From contig JAHEMU010000095.1 of NCBI GenBank assembly GCA_024643485.1, positions 1 to 8,795 on the forward strand: a stretch of DNA of 8,795 bases. Reading direction: 5' to 3'. This stretch comes from Cytophagales bacterium. GTDB lineage: Bacteria; Bacteroidota; Bacteroidia; Cytophagales; Cyclobacteriaceae. The first letter of the stretch is position 1. Each line of letters opens with the position of its first letter. The translations under genes were made by a program, and so were the position numbers. The notes under the pieces were generated by a model, which ran no database searches, had not been told where the DNA came from, and saw nothing but the letters and a program-made list of their open reading frames with translations. Below, piece by piece: positions 1-6,865 of this stretch.

Positions 1-80
1 TGACGAACTTCGTCTGAAATTTCCTTTTCTATATCTAGGGAAATTTTCTTTCCATCGATTAATTGCGCCGGTTTTCTCAT
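1..80 (-). CDS. folD: FolD N-terminus, partial (methylenetetrahydrofolate dehydrogenase/cyclohydrolase)
   Basis: Only the first 26 codons lie in the window; the gene runs off the left edge. The start is the ATG read leftward from position 80. The peptide carries the segment LIDGKKIS followed by a charged helix (DIEKEISDEVR), which matches the usual FolD opening, where an 'IDGKKIA' strand leads into the first helix. FolD is a cytosolic bifunctional enzyme that interconverts 5,10-methylene- and 10-formyl-tetrahydrofolate using NADP. The start follows the lepA stop after a single base (TGA-T-ATG), so the gene is very probably co-transcribed with lepA and may be translated by re-initiation. No Shine-Dalgarno sequence is visible. 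The catalytic and NADP-binding regions are outside the window, so the call rests on the N-terminus and gene order. Confidence 0.8.
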   Translation of the reverse strand, partial: MRKPAQLIDGKKISLDIEKEISDEVR

Positions 81-81
81 A

Positions 82-1869
82 TCAATCCAGTTTCAATACA
101 GCCATAAATGCTTCCTGAGGTATTTCTACATTACCCACTTGACGCATTCGTTTCTTTCCTTTTTTCTGTTTTTCAAGTAATTTTCTTTTACGAGAGATAT
201 CGCCACCGTAGCATTTAGCCAATACGTTTTTACGCATCGCTTTAACGGATTCTCGCGCAACGACTTTGGTACCGATTGCTGCCTGAACAGCAATTTCAAA
301 CATTTGTCGAGGAATTAATTCTTTCAGCTTGGCGCATAATTTCTTTCCCCAATCATGGGCTTTATCCCTATGGACGATAGCAGAAAGTGCATCAACCCCC
401 TCGCCATTTAATAGAATATCCAGCTTAACCATATTGGATTGCTTGTATCCTATTAATTCATAATCTAGGGAAGCATATCCTTTTGAAATGGTTTTAAGTT
501 TATCGAAAAAGTCAAAAACTATTTCAGAAAGAGGTAATTCGAAGGTGAGTTCTACCCGGTCGGTAGTAAGATATACCTGATTTTTGATGACCCCTCTTTT
601 ATCTATACAAAGGTTAATAATGGGTCCAACAAATTCAGATTTTGATATTATTTGAGCTCTGATATAAGGCTCTTCAATTCGGGTTAAATAATTAGGTTCA
701 GGCATTTCAGACGGCGCACTGATGTCTTTTATAGTGCCATCTGTCATATACGCTTTGAATTTCACAGAAGGGACCGTTGTGATCACTGTCATGTCAAATT
801 CACGCTCTAATCGCTCTTGAACGATTTCCATGTGGAGCATTCCCAAGAAACCACATCTGAATCCAAAACCCAAAGCAGCAGAAGATTCGGGCTCCCAAAC
901 GAGTGAGGCATCATTCAACTGCAATTTTTCCATTGAAGCTCTTAATTCTTCAAATTCAGTGGTATCGACGGGGTAAATACCGGCGAATACCATAGGTTTT
1001 ACGTTTTCAAACCCTTGAATGGCTGCGGGACACGGATTATTCACTTGTGTAATGGTATCTCCCACTTTCACTTCGCGAGCCACCTTTATTCCAGAAATCA
1101 AATATCCAACATTACCTGCGGCAATGGTGTTTTTGGGTGATTTTTGTAATTTCAGGATACCAATTTCATCCGCATCATAGGTTTTACCCGTATTCACGAA
1201 TTTAATTTTATCTCCTTTGCTTATTTGTCCATTAAACACTCTAAATATCACCTCAATTCCACGGAAAGGATTAAATACTGAGTCAAATATCATTGCTTGA
1301 AGAGGTGCTTCAGGGTCCCCTTTCGGAGCAGGAACTCTGTGCACAATTGCTTCCAAGATTTCCATGATACCAATTCCTTCTTTTGCGGATGCTCTAATTA
1401 CATCCGAAGCATCGCATCCGATTAAATCCACGATTTGATCAGTCACCTCTTCTGGAAGGGCTGAAGGCAAATCTATTTTATTGAGAACTGGAATAATTTC
1501 CAGATCATGTTCAAGGGCTAAATATAAGTTGCTGATGGTTTGTGCTTCAATTCCTTGAGCGGCATCTACAATTAGCAATGCTCCTTCACAAGCAGCTATT
1601 GAGCGCGATACTTCATAAGAAAAATCCACGTGACCTGGAGTGTCAATTAAGTTTAGGGTATATTTTTCTCCATTAAATTCATAATCCATTTGAATGGCAT
1701 GACTTTTAATGGTGATCCCCCTCTCTCTTTCAAGATCCATATCATCCAATAACTGATTCTGCATTTCGCGATCAGTAACCGTTCCCGTTGCCTGTAAAAG
1801 GCGATCTGCCAAGGTGCTTTTCCCGTGGTCAATGTGTGCTATTATGCAAAAATTCCTTATGTTCTTCAT
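82..1869 (-). CDS. lepA: Elongation factor 4 (LepA), ribosome-associated GTPase
   Basis: This 595-residue protein is full length for LepA/EF4 (about 600 aa), a translational GTPase that binds the ribosome and affects elongation or initiation fidelity. The G domain occupies about residues 1-180: P-loop AHIDHGKST at 11-19, the switch I region with RGITIK at 50-55, DTPGH at 76-80, NKID at 130-133 and SAK at 161-163. EF-G-like domains II, III and V-like follow. The LepA-specific C-terminal domain ends with the characteristic KKRMRQVGNVEIPQEAF segment near the C-terminus. The chosen start gives the standard MKNIRNFCIIAHIDHG opening. A TACTTTTG promoter element lies about 20 nt upstream, leaving a very short leader without a Shine-Dalgarno. 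The folD start follows immediately. No truncation or missing motif is apparent. Confidence 0.97.
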   Translation of the reverse strand: MKNIRNFCIIAHIDHGKSTLADRLLQATGTVTDREMQNQLLDDMDLERERGITIKSHAIQMDYEFNGEKYTLNLIDTPGHVDFSYEVSRSIAACEGALLIVDAAQGIEAQTISNLYLALEHDLEIIPVLNKIDLPSALPEEVTDQIVDLIGCDASDVIRASAKEGIGIMEILEAIVHRVPAPKGDPEAPLQAMIFDSVFNPFRGIEVIFRVFNGQISKGDKIKFVNTGKTYDADEIGILKLQKSPKNTIAAGNVGYLISGIKVAREVKVGDTITQVNNPCPAAIQGFENVKPMVFAGIYPVDTTEFEELRASMEKLQLNDASLVWEPESSAALGFGFRCGFLGMLHMEIVQERLEREFDMTVITTVPSVKFKAYMTDGTIKDISAPSEMPEPNYLTRIEEPYIRAQIISKSEFVGPIINLCIDKRGVIKNQVYLTTDRVELTFELPLSEIVFDFFDKLKTISKGYASLDYELIGYKQSNMVKLDILLNGEGVDALSAIVHRDKAHDWGKKLCAKLKELIPRQMFEIAVQAAIGTKVVARESVKAMRKNVLAKCYGGDISRKRKLLEKQKKGKKRMRQVGNVEIPQEAFMAVLKLD

Positions 1870-1889
1870 ACCGTATTAAAAAGGAAATG

Positions 1890-1897
1890 CAAAAGTA
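1890..1897 (-). promoter_or_regulatory. Predicted -7 promoter element for lepA-folD
   Basis: Read leftward, this site is TACTTTTG, a full match to the Bacteroidota -7 consensus TAnnTTTG recognised by the primary sigma factor. It ends 20 nt before the lepA ATG, so the transcript would have a short leader. The -33 side is weak: the nearest TTG lies only 14 nt upstream, rather than the usual 17-19. The assignment is inferred from the motif and its position. Confidence 0.55.
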
Positions 1898-1999
1898 GTT
1901 AAAAAAACGGCCAAATAGAATAGGGCACAACAGATTAAATAGCATAGAATATTACGTGCTGTTTGGAGGAGTAGTATAAAATAAGGATATTAGGCTTAT

Positions 2000-2590
2000 A
2001 TGAATTATTTAGCTCATTTATTATTATCAGGGGAGGATCGGCAGGTGGTGATTGGTAATTTTATGGGCGACTATATAAAAGGTTCATTGGATAATAGTTA
2101 CTCCCCAAATATCACTAAAGGAATCAGGCTCCATCGATTGATTGACTCTTATACGGATAGCCATGAGGTAACCCTACGATCAAAGCAACGACTTCACAAA
2201 AAATACGGTCATTTCAAAGGAATTATTATCGATATTTTTTATGATCATTTTTTAGCGAAATTATGGAATAATTACCACCAAGAAAGCCTAAAAGATTTTG
2301 CTTCAAGAAATTACGCTCTGCTGGATAAATCCAAAGATATTCTACCCGATGGAGCTCAATACATGCTTCCATTTATGATTAAGCACAATTGGTTAGTCAA
2401 TTATTCTTCCATTGAAGGAATTCAAAAAACATTAAATGGGATGTCGCAAAGGACAAAACACCCCTCTGAGATGGAACATGCTGTAGAAGATTTACAACTT
2501 CATTACGGCGATTTTGAAAAAGATTTTGTTTCTTTTTTTCCGGAAATTCAATCAATTTGCAGTAAATTTCTAAACGATCATGAGTTTTAG
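2000..2590 (+). CDS. acpH: AcpH-like acyl carrier protein phosphodiesterase (DUF479 family)
   Basis: This 196-residue protein is close to the usual AcpH length (about 193 aa in E. coli). It shows the family's conserved blocks in order: MNYLAHLLLS at 1-10, GNFMGDYIKG at 19-28, GIRLHRLIDSYTDSH at 41-55 and DIFYDHFLA at 78-86. The His and Asp residues of these blocks form the proposed metal-dependent, HD-like active site. In E. coli the enzyme hydrolyses the 4'-phosphopantetheine prosthetic group off holo-ACP, giving apo-ACP in the cytosol. Whether this homologue acts on ACP is inferred from the family. No signal peptide is visible. The ATG at 2000 gives the family's standard first residues. It is the first gene of a probable three-gene rightward run, and its last 11 nt overlap the next gene. 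I could not identify a convincing promoter in the 130-bp upstream gap. Confidence 0.85.
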   Translation: MNYLAHLLLSGEDRQVVIGNFMGDYIKGSLDNSYSPNITKGIRLHRLIDSYTDSHEVTLRSKQRLHKKYGHFKGIIIDIFYDHFLAKLWNNYHQESLKDFASRNYALLDKSKDILPDGAQYMLPFMIKHNWLVNYSSIEGIQKTLNGMSQRTKHPSEMEHAVEDLQLHYGDFEKDFVSFFPEIQSICSKFLNDHEF

Positions 2591-2972
2591 TCCTGATATA
2601 CATAGCAATACTCCGGAGTTAAGTGGGAAATACCTGGGAACCATCACCCCAGATTTCGCAAAAGTTTCAAACACATTGAAAGAAGCCTCCTATCAAGTGC
2701 GCAAACGTGGATTTAGTGATTATCCCATTTTCCCAATTTCTAAAACCGATCTTCCATTAGGGCAATTACTACTTGCTGGCCATGAGGCAGAAATACAATG
2801 GAACATATATATCACCTATTTGGATGAGTTTATTGAAAGAGAAATTATTGACCCCGAAAAACTGGATATTTTTAAAGAAAATTACAAAGATCCGGAAGAA
2901 TTCTGCTGTTTATTTGTTTCTGATGGCGATTTCACCTCCTTCGTATATATTCCTTATCCCGATGAAGATTAA
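2580..2972 (+). CDS. Uncharacterised 130-aa cytosolic protein
   Basis: I do not recognise this protein and assign no function. It is 130 residues, with no signal peptide or membrane segment. The N-terminal third is polar. A middle hydrophobic stretch (LPLGQLLLAGHEAEIQW, about 58-74) is followed by a charged helical region (about 81-104), a C109-C110 pair and an acidic C-terminus ending YIPYPDED. Reality of the gene is supported by its start inside the end of acpH (shared ATGAGTTTTAG, 11 nt, different frame), a 19-nt gap to the peptidase gene, and normal-looking codon use. This packing suggests translational coupling with acpH and co-transcription of the trio. The overlap is evidence for coordinated expression only, not for a shared pathway. 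It could be a lineage-specific Flavobacteriales protein; a profile search would decide. Confidence 0.82.
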   Translation: MSFSPDIHSNTPELSGKYLGTITPDFAKVSNTLKEASYQVRKRGFSDYPIFPISKTDLPLGQLLLAGHEAEIQWNIYITYLDEFIEREIIDPEKLDIFKENYKDPEEFCCLFVSDGDFTSFVYIPYPDED

Positions 2973-2991
2973 CAACAAACCACCATATTTT

Positions 2992-5040
2992 ATGAAAAAA
3001 TTATTAACCGCCCTATTTATTTTAGCCGTTTTGGTTTCTTGTAAAAATCAAGAAGCTGAAACAACGGAAGTCGAAGTTCACGGACTCGATTTAAATAATA
3101 TGGATCAAACCGCTGATCCAAGAAATGATTTCTATCGCTTTGCCAACGGAAAATGGTTAGATAATACCAAAATGCCTGATGATGAAGGCCGATGGACTGG
3201 GTTTAACGAACTGAGAGATCAAACCAACAATGTACTGTTGGGATTGTTGAATCACTCGGCGTCTGAATCAAAGTTTGAAGATGGATCTGATGAACAAAAA
3301 GTAATCAATTTCTTCAGCGTTGGTATGGATTCTACTTTAGCTGAAGGTGCTGGCATTGCTCCTATTTCTCATTGGTTTGAAAAAATTGACAATATCAAAT
3401 CGGGTACCAAAATGAATGAAATACTCTCCCAGCTACATAAAAATGGATACAGCCCTTTCTTTGGGGTATCGGTATTCGCTGATTTAATGAACAGCAAAAT
3501 GAATGCATTTTATGTAGGTGCTGATGGGTTGGGGCTTCCAAATCGTGATTACTATACCAAACAGGATGATAAATCGAAAGAACTTCGAGAGAAATACCTT
3601 CAACACATTCAACGGATGTTGGAAATGGCAGACCTAGGTAACGGAGGTGAAAATGCTAAAAAAATCATGGCTATCGAAATGGAATTGGCCTTGGCATCCA
3701 AGACTCCAATTGAGATGAGAAATATTCCCGAATTGTATAACAAAATGACCAAGGAAGAGCTCAAAAAAATAGCTCCTGACTTCGATTGGGATGCATATTT
3801 AGCTGGGATTGGATTAACATCCATTGAAACTTTTATTGTAACTGAGCCTAAGTTCATTGCTCGTTTTAATGAATTGGGTAAAACAATGCCATTAGAAAAT
3901 ATCAAAATTTATCTTAAATGGAATGTTATTAATCGGGCTTCAAGCTATTTAAATCACGATTTCGTAGCTGCAAATTTCGACTTTTATGGAAAGGCACTCC
4001 AAGGAACAGAAGAGATGAAGCCAAGGTGGGAACGTGTGCTTAATAACACTAATGGCGTTTTAGGAGAAGCGTTAGGAAAAGTATATGTATCTGAAGTATT
4101 TCCTCCAGAAGCTAAACTCGAAGCTCAAGAAATGGTGAACAATATTCTAAAAGCATTTGAAATCAGAATCAATCAACTAGAATGGATGACCGATAGCACC
4201 AAGCAAATGGCCCTTAAGAAGCTGAGTTCTTTTACTGTGAAAATTGGATACCCTAATAAGTGGAAAGATTATGCAGGTTTGGAAGTTGAAAATTCTGGAG
4301 AAATGTACAGTTACTTAGGGAACATTGAGACCGCAAGTCAATTTCAATTCAATGAGAACATGAGGAAAATTAACAAACCCGTGGACAAAGAAGAATGGGG
4401 AATGAGTCCTCAAACGGTTAATGCATATTACAATCCAATGAATAATGAAATTGTATTCCCTGCTGCAATCCTACAACCTCCATTTTATAATTACAAGGCT
4501 GATCCTGCAGTAAATTACGGTGGAATAGGAGCGGTAATTGGCCATGAAATTTCACATGGTTTCGATGATCAAGGGAGCCGTTTTGATTCGGAAGGAAATA
4601 TGATCAATTGGTGGTCGGATGAAGACAAAACCCGATTCGAAGAGCGGACTGCCTTACTAATTAAACAATATGATGAATTTGAAGCATTAGATAGTGTTTT
4701 TGTACAAGGTAGACTGACATTAGGAGAAAATATCGGAGATCTTGGGGGTTTGAATGCAGCCTTTGAAGGCATGCGGATTTATTATGAAACTCATGAAAAA
4801 CCGGCTGATATTGATGGTTTTACTCAAGAACAACGCTTTTTCTTGTCATGGGCTACTATTTGGAGAAGCATCTATAGAGATGAAACCCTTAGAAATCAAA
4901 TCTTAACCGACCCACATAGCCCAGGCATGTATAGGGCGGTTGGTCCATTAACCAATATGGAACAATTTTATGAAGCCTTTGGGGTTCGAGAAGGTGACGG
5001 GATGTGGCGCGCCGACAGTGTTCGTGTGAAAATCTGGTAA
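2992..5040 (+). CDS. M13 family zinc metallopeptidase, predicted lipoprotein (PepO/neprilysin-like)
   Basis: The product is 682 residues, the usual size for bacterial M13 endopeptidases. It begins with a lipoprotein signal: MKKLL, a hydrophobic core and lipobox LVSC, with Cys17 as the lipidation site. It is therefore probably anchored in the outer or inner membrane and acts on peptides outside the cytoplasm. The N-terminal M13 domain covers about residues 35-425. The catalytic domain contains NAYYNP at 477-482, the zinc motif HEISH at 518-522, the third zinc ligand in ENIGD (E579-D583), the substrate-binding H642 and R648 of DPHSPGMYR, and the family-typical C-terminal Trp682. The reading frame extends upstream, and an in-frame ATG at 2962 would overlap the preceding gene. 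I chose 2992 because it places the signal peptide at the N-terminus. The gene is followed by a strong terminator hairpin. It resembles the PgPepO type known from Bacteroidota. Confidence 0.95.
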   Translation: MKKLLTALFILAVLVSCKNQEAETTEVEVHGLDLNNMDQTADPRNDFYRFANGKWLDNTKMPDDEGRWTGFNELRDQTNNVLLGLLNHSASESKFEDGSDEQKVINFFSVGMDSTLAEGAGIAPISHWFEKIDNIKSGTKMNEILSQLHKNGYSPFFGVSVFADLMNSKMNAFYVGADGLGLPNRDYYTKQDDKSKELREKYLQHIQRMLEMADLGNGGENAKKIMAIEMELALASKTPIEMRNIPELYNKMTKEELKKIAPDFDWDAYLAGIGLTSIETFIVTEPKFIARFNELGKTMPLENIKIYLKWNVINRASSYLNHDFVAANFDFYGKALQGTEEMKPRWERVLNNTNGVLGEALGKVYVSEVFPPEAKLEAQEMVNNILKAFEIRINQLEWMTDSTKQMALKKLSSFTVKIGYPNKWKDYAGLEVENSGEMYSYLGNIETASQFQFNENMRKINKPVDKEEWGMSPQTVNAYYNPMNNEIVFPAAILQPPFYNYKADPAVNYGGIGAVIGHEISHGFDDQGSRFDSEGNMINWWSDEDKTRFEERTALLIKQYDEFEALDSVFVQGRLTLGENIGDLGGLNAAFEGMRIYYETHEKPADIDGFTQEQRFFLSWATIWRSIYRDETLRNQILTDPHSPGMYRAVGPLTNMEQFYEAFGVREGDGMWRADSVRVKIW

Positions 5041-5043
5041 ACA

Positions 5044-5076
5044 AAAAAAGCCCTTCAAGATTTGAGGGGCTTTTTT
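5044..5076. terminator. Bidirectional intrinsic terminator between the M13 gene and thiL
   Basis: A near-perfect hairpin occupies the convergent gap. A GCCCTTCAA arm (5050-5058) pairs with TTGAGGGGC (5062-5070) through one T-G wobble, leaving a 3-nt loop (GAT). The stem is flanked by A7 at 5043-5049 on the left and T6 at 5071-5076 on the right, which extend the pairing. The T run serves rightward transcripts from the peptidase gene, and the A run becomes a U tract for leftward thiL transcripts. The structure lies just after the peptidase stop and 16 nt beyond the thiL stop, as expected for a shared terminator. Confidence 0.88.
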
Positions 5077-5091
5077 CTTGCAATTTTTTAT

Positions 5092-6120
5092 CTAAAAGTG
5101 CTTAAAACCTTGAGCGGTAAGTGCCACTTCATTTTGCTGTTTTGAAATCAGCACATTACCCAATTCCAAGTCTTGCACGAAACCAATGAAATGGATATCT
5201 CGGTGTTTCTCTAGTTTTGCGTGATCCTTTTGATCGATGGTAAACAACAATTCATAATCTTCACCACCATTCAATATACATGCTGCGGTATCAATTTGAA
5301 ATTCAACTGCGGTATCGTAAGCCAATCCATCCATTGGAAGATTTTCTTCAAAAATTTTCATTCCAACTCCAGAAGCTTTGCTCATATGCAGCAATTCAGA
5401 AGCTAATCCATCAGAAATATCCATCATAGCAGTGGGAACAACCCCCAATTCATTCAATTCATGAATAATATCCATGCGTGCTTTTGGTTTTAATTGCCGT
5501 TGCACCAGGTATTGGTAATTTTCCAATTTAGGCTGCATTTGAGGATTTTGCTTAAAAACTGCCTTTTCACGTTCCAATACTTGTAATCCAAGATAAGCAG
5601 CCCCCAAATCACCCGTCGCACAGATGATATCACCCTTTTTTGCTCCGCTGCGCTTTACAATTTTGCCCTTCGGACCAGTTCCGATACACGTCACCGATAG
5701 AATGAGGCCAGCGTGCGAAGCGGTCGTATCTCCACCAGCGAGTTCGACATTAAAATCATTACACGCCGCATTTATTCCCTTATATAACTCTTCGACCGCC
5801 TCAACTGAAAAGCGATTGCTAAGACCAATATTTAAAAAAACATGTGTTGGAGTACCGTTCATTGCAGCAATATCCGACACATTAACAGAAATTGCTTTAT
5901 AACCCAAATGCATCAATGGCACGTACGATAAATCAAAATGAATTCCTTCAGTTAGCATGTCAGATGTTACCAAAAGTTCATCAGAAGACGCTTTTATCAC
6001 TGCCGCATCGTCCCCAATCCCGGTAAAAGTATCTGGGCGCTTAAATGTAAGCCCTTCACTTAATTTTTTGATTAAACCAAATTCACCAATTTCCCCAATT
6101 TCAGTTCGTTTTTCAGACAT
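5092..6120 (-). CDS. thiL: Thiamine-monophosphate kinase
   Basis: ThiL phosphorylates thiamine monophosphate with ATP to give thiamine diphosphate, the last step of cofactor synthesis in the cytosol. With the start used here it has 342 residues, normal for the family. Visible PurM-like ATP-binding motifs are GIGDDAAV at 34-41, DMLTEGIHFD at 54-63, GGDT at 129-132, DISDGLASE at 234-242 and GGEDYELL at 285-292, ending in the typical GFKHF. The frame is open further upstream to an ATG at 6177, which would add 19 residues. I prefer the ATG at 6120 because the protein then begins MSEKRTEIGEIGEFGLI as in relatives, and because a good -7 promoter element (6156-6163) lies between the two ATGs. No other thiamine gene is nearby, so it appears monocistronic. 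It ends at the shared terminator. Confidence 0.95.
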   Translation of the reverse strand: MSEKRTEIGEIGEFGLIKKLSEGLTFKRPDTFTGIGDDAAVIKASSDELLVTSDMLTEGIHFDLSYVPLMHLGYKAISVNVSDIAAMNGTPTHVFLNIGLSNRFSVEAVEELYKGINAACNDFNVELAGGDTTASHAGLILSVTCIGTGPKGKIVKRSGAKKGDIICATGDLGAAYLGLQVLEREKAVFKQNPQMQPKLENYQYLVQRQLKPKARMDIIHELNELGVVPTAMMDISDGLASELLHMSKASGVGMKIFEENLPMDGLAYDTAVEFQIDTAACILNGGEDYELLFTIDQKDHAKLEKHRDIHFIGFVQDLELGNVLISKQQNEVALTAQGFKHF

Positions 6121-6155
6121 ACTTTTACTTAACGTAGTTTTTGTTGATTTATCTG

Positions 6156-6163
6156 CAAATTTA
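6156..6163 (-). promoter_or_regulatory. Predicted -7 promoter element for thiL
   Basis: Read leftward this is TAAATTTG, a full TAnnTTTG match, ending 35 nt before the preferred thiL start. I see no TTG at the expected -33 distance. The element falls downstream of the longer possible start at 6177, so a transcript from here could encode only the shorter ThiL. It is predicted from motif and location only. Confidence 0.5.
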
Positions 6164-6206
6164 AGGGAATATCTCATTTAGATTTCAGAAACCACTAAAT
6201 ATTACC

Positions 6207-6214
6207 GAAATTTG
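6207..6214 (+). promoter_or_regulatory. Possible -7 element for the small lipoprotein gene
   Basis: The sequence GAAATTTG matches the TTTG half of the Bacteroidota -7 consensus but has GA in place of TA, and no clear TTG box lies upstream. Its position, ending 18 nt before the ATG at 6233, fits the short leaders expected in this group. Weak evidence; it is listed because the gene has no other visible promoter. Confidence 0.25.
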
Positions 6215-6232
6215 CATCATAGTTGACTACCC

Positions 6233-6379
6233 ATGAAGAAAAGAGTTATTTTATTAACCGTATATTCACTTGTATTGATGCTGCTATTTTCAGCATGCGG
6301 ACCAAAGCCTGCCTATAAAACCCGGGAGGGTAAAAAAAAGCAGAAATACTACAATAGATTGTGGATGGACCGCGGTTAA
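6233..6379 (+). CDS. Small predicted lipoprotein, 48 aa, basic mature peptide
   Basis: A 49-codon frame (including stop) encodes a classic signal: MKKR, a hydrophobic core (residues 5-19) and FSAC, with Cys22 as the likely lipidated residue. The mature part is only 27 residues and strongly basic: nine Lys/Arg against two acidic residues, with a GKKKQKYYNR segment at 33-42. No domain can be named. Support for a real gene comes from the intact lipoprotein signal, its exact fit between a divergent promoter region and a convergent neighbour (stop 5 nt from the epimerase stop), and the lack of another explanation for the stretch. Function is unknown. It contains an A8 run at 6332-6339. Because of its size it would be missed by many gene callers. 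The remaining risk is that this is a chance frame, but a correctly placed signal and lipobox make that unlikely. Confidence 0.72.
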   Translation: MKKRVILLTVYSLVLMLLFSACGPKPAYKTREGKKKQKYYNRLWMDRG

Positions 6380-6384
6380 ATATC

Positions 6385-6786
6385 TTACTTTTCTTGGCAA
6401 ATTTCCATTAAAACGGACCCAGTATCCTTTGGGTGCAGGAAGTTAATTAACTTATTATCCGCCCCATTTTTTGGTTCAGCATTGATTAATCTCACTTGAT
6501 TTTCTTGTAATCTTGCGCTTTCTTCCTTTATGTTTTGTACATCAAATGCCAAATGATGAATTCCCTCTCCCCGCTTTTCAATAAATTTTGAAATGGGGGA
6601 ATCCGGTCTTGTTGCTTGAAGTAATTCTATTTTTACATTTCCCAATTTAAAAAAAGCAGTAATAACCCCTTCCGACTCAACCTCCTCCTTTTTATAGCAC
6701 GGCACCCCTAATAATTGTTCGTATTGAGGAATGGAAACGTCTAGACTGTTGACAGCAATACCAATATGTTCAATTCCTTTCATCAT
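6385..6786 (-). CDS. mce: Methylmalonyl-CoA epimerase
   Basis: This is a 133-residue single-domain protein of the vicinal oxygen chelate superfamily. It interconverts (R)- and (S)-methylmalonyl-CoA, linking propionyl-CoA and succinyl-CoA together with B12-dependent methylmalonyl-CoA mutase. Two beta-alpha-beta-beta-beta modules are visible. Each starts with a metal-ligand His: H7 in HIGIAV and H78 in GIHHLAFDV. E54 in IELLQ and E128 in LMEIC sit where the other acidic or amide metal ligands are expected. SPISKFIEKRGEGIHH (63-78) and the FLHPKDTGSVLMEI stretch (116-129) are hallmark sequences of this epimerase rather than of generic glyoxalases. Tandem ATGs at 6786 and 6783 are both possible starts; the second gives MKGIEHIGIAV. 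Neither has a clear Shine-Dalgarno. The mutase and carboxylase genes are not in this window. Confidence 0.93.
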   Translation of the reverse strand: MMKGIEHIGIAVNSLDVSIPQYEQLLGVPCYKKEEVESEGVITAFFKLGNVKIELLQATRPDSPISKFIEKRGEGIHHLAFDVQNIKEESARLQENQVRLINAEPKNGADNKLINFLHPKDTGSVLMEICQEK

Positions 6787-6804
6787 GACTTTTTAGAAAA
6801 TTTG

Positions 6805-6832
6805 TTGAATATCTGAAACTTTGCGAACTTTG
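6805..6832 (+). promoter_or_regulatory. Predicted promoter for the A-type Fe-S carrier gene
   Basis: A TTG at 6805-6807 is followed after 17 nt by GAACTTTG at 6825-6832. The spacing fits the Bacteroidota -33/-7 arrangement (TTG, 17-19 nt, TAnnTTTG), with one departure (GA for TA) in the -7 box. The box ends 33 nt before the ATG at 6866, giving a plausible short leader. A second TTTG at 6820-6823 offers an alternative register. Confidence 0.4.
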
Positions 6833-6865
6833 TGAAGGTTAATAGATAAAATAAACCAAAAACCA

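Noticed and set aside
1964..1971. GGAGGAG purine run before acpH as a Shine-Dalgarno
   Set aside because: It lies about 29 nt upstream of the ATG at 2000, too far to act as a ribosome binding site for that start.
2397..2603. Leftward 68-codon frame across the end of the ACP phosphodiesterase gene
   Set aside because: It lies antisense to a well-supported gene, with no signal, motif or upstream promoter; a shadow frame.
2773..2991. N-terminal extension of the M13 peptidase frame
   Set aside because: It overlaps the preceding gene in another frame and would bury the lipoprotein signal that starts at 2992.
3609..3905. Leftward 98-codon frame inside the M13 peptidase gene
   Set aside because: Fully antisense to a gene with intact family motifs; composition typical of a reverse-strand shadow.
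5624..5902. Rightward 92-codon frame inside thiL
   Set aside because: Antisense to clear ThiL motifs; no independent support.
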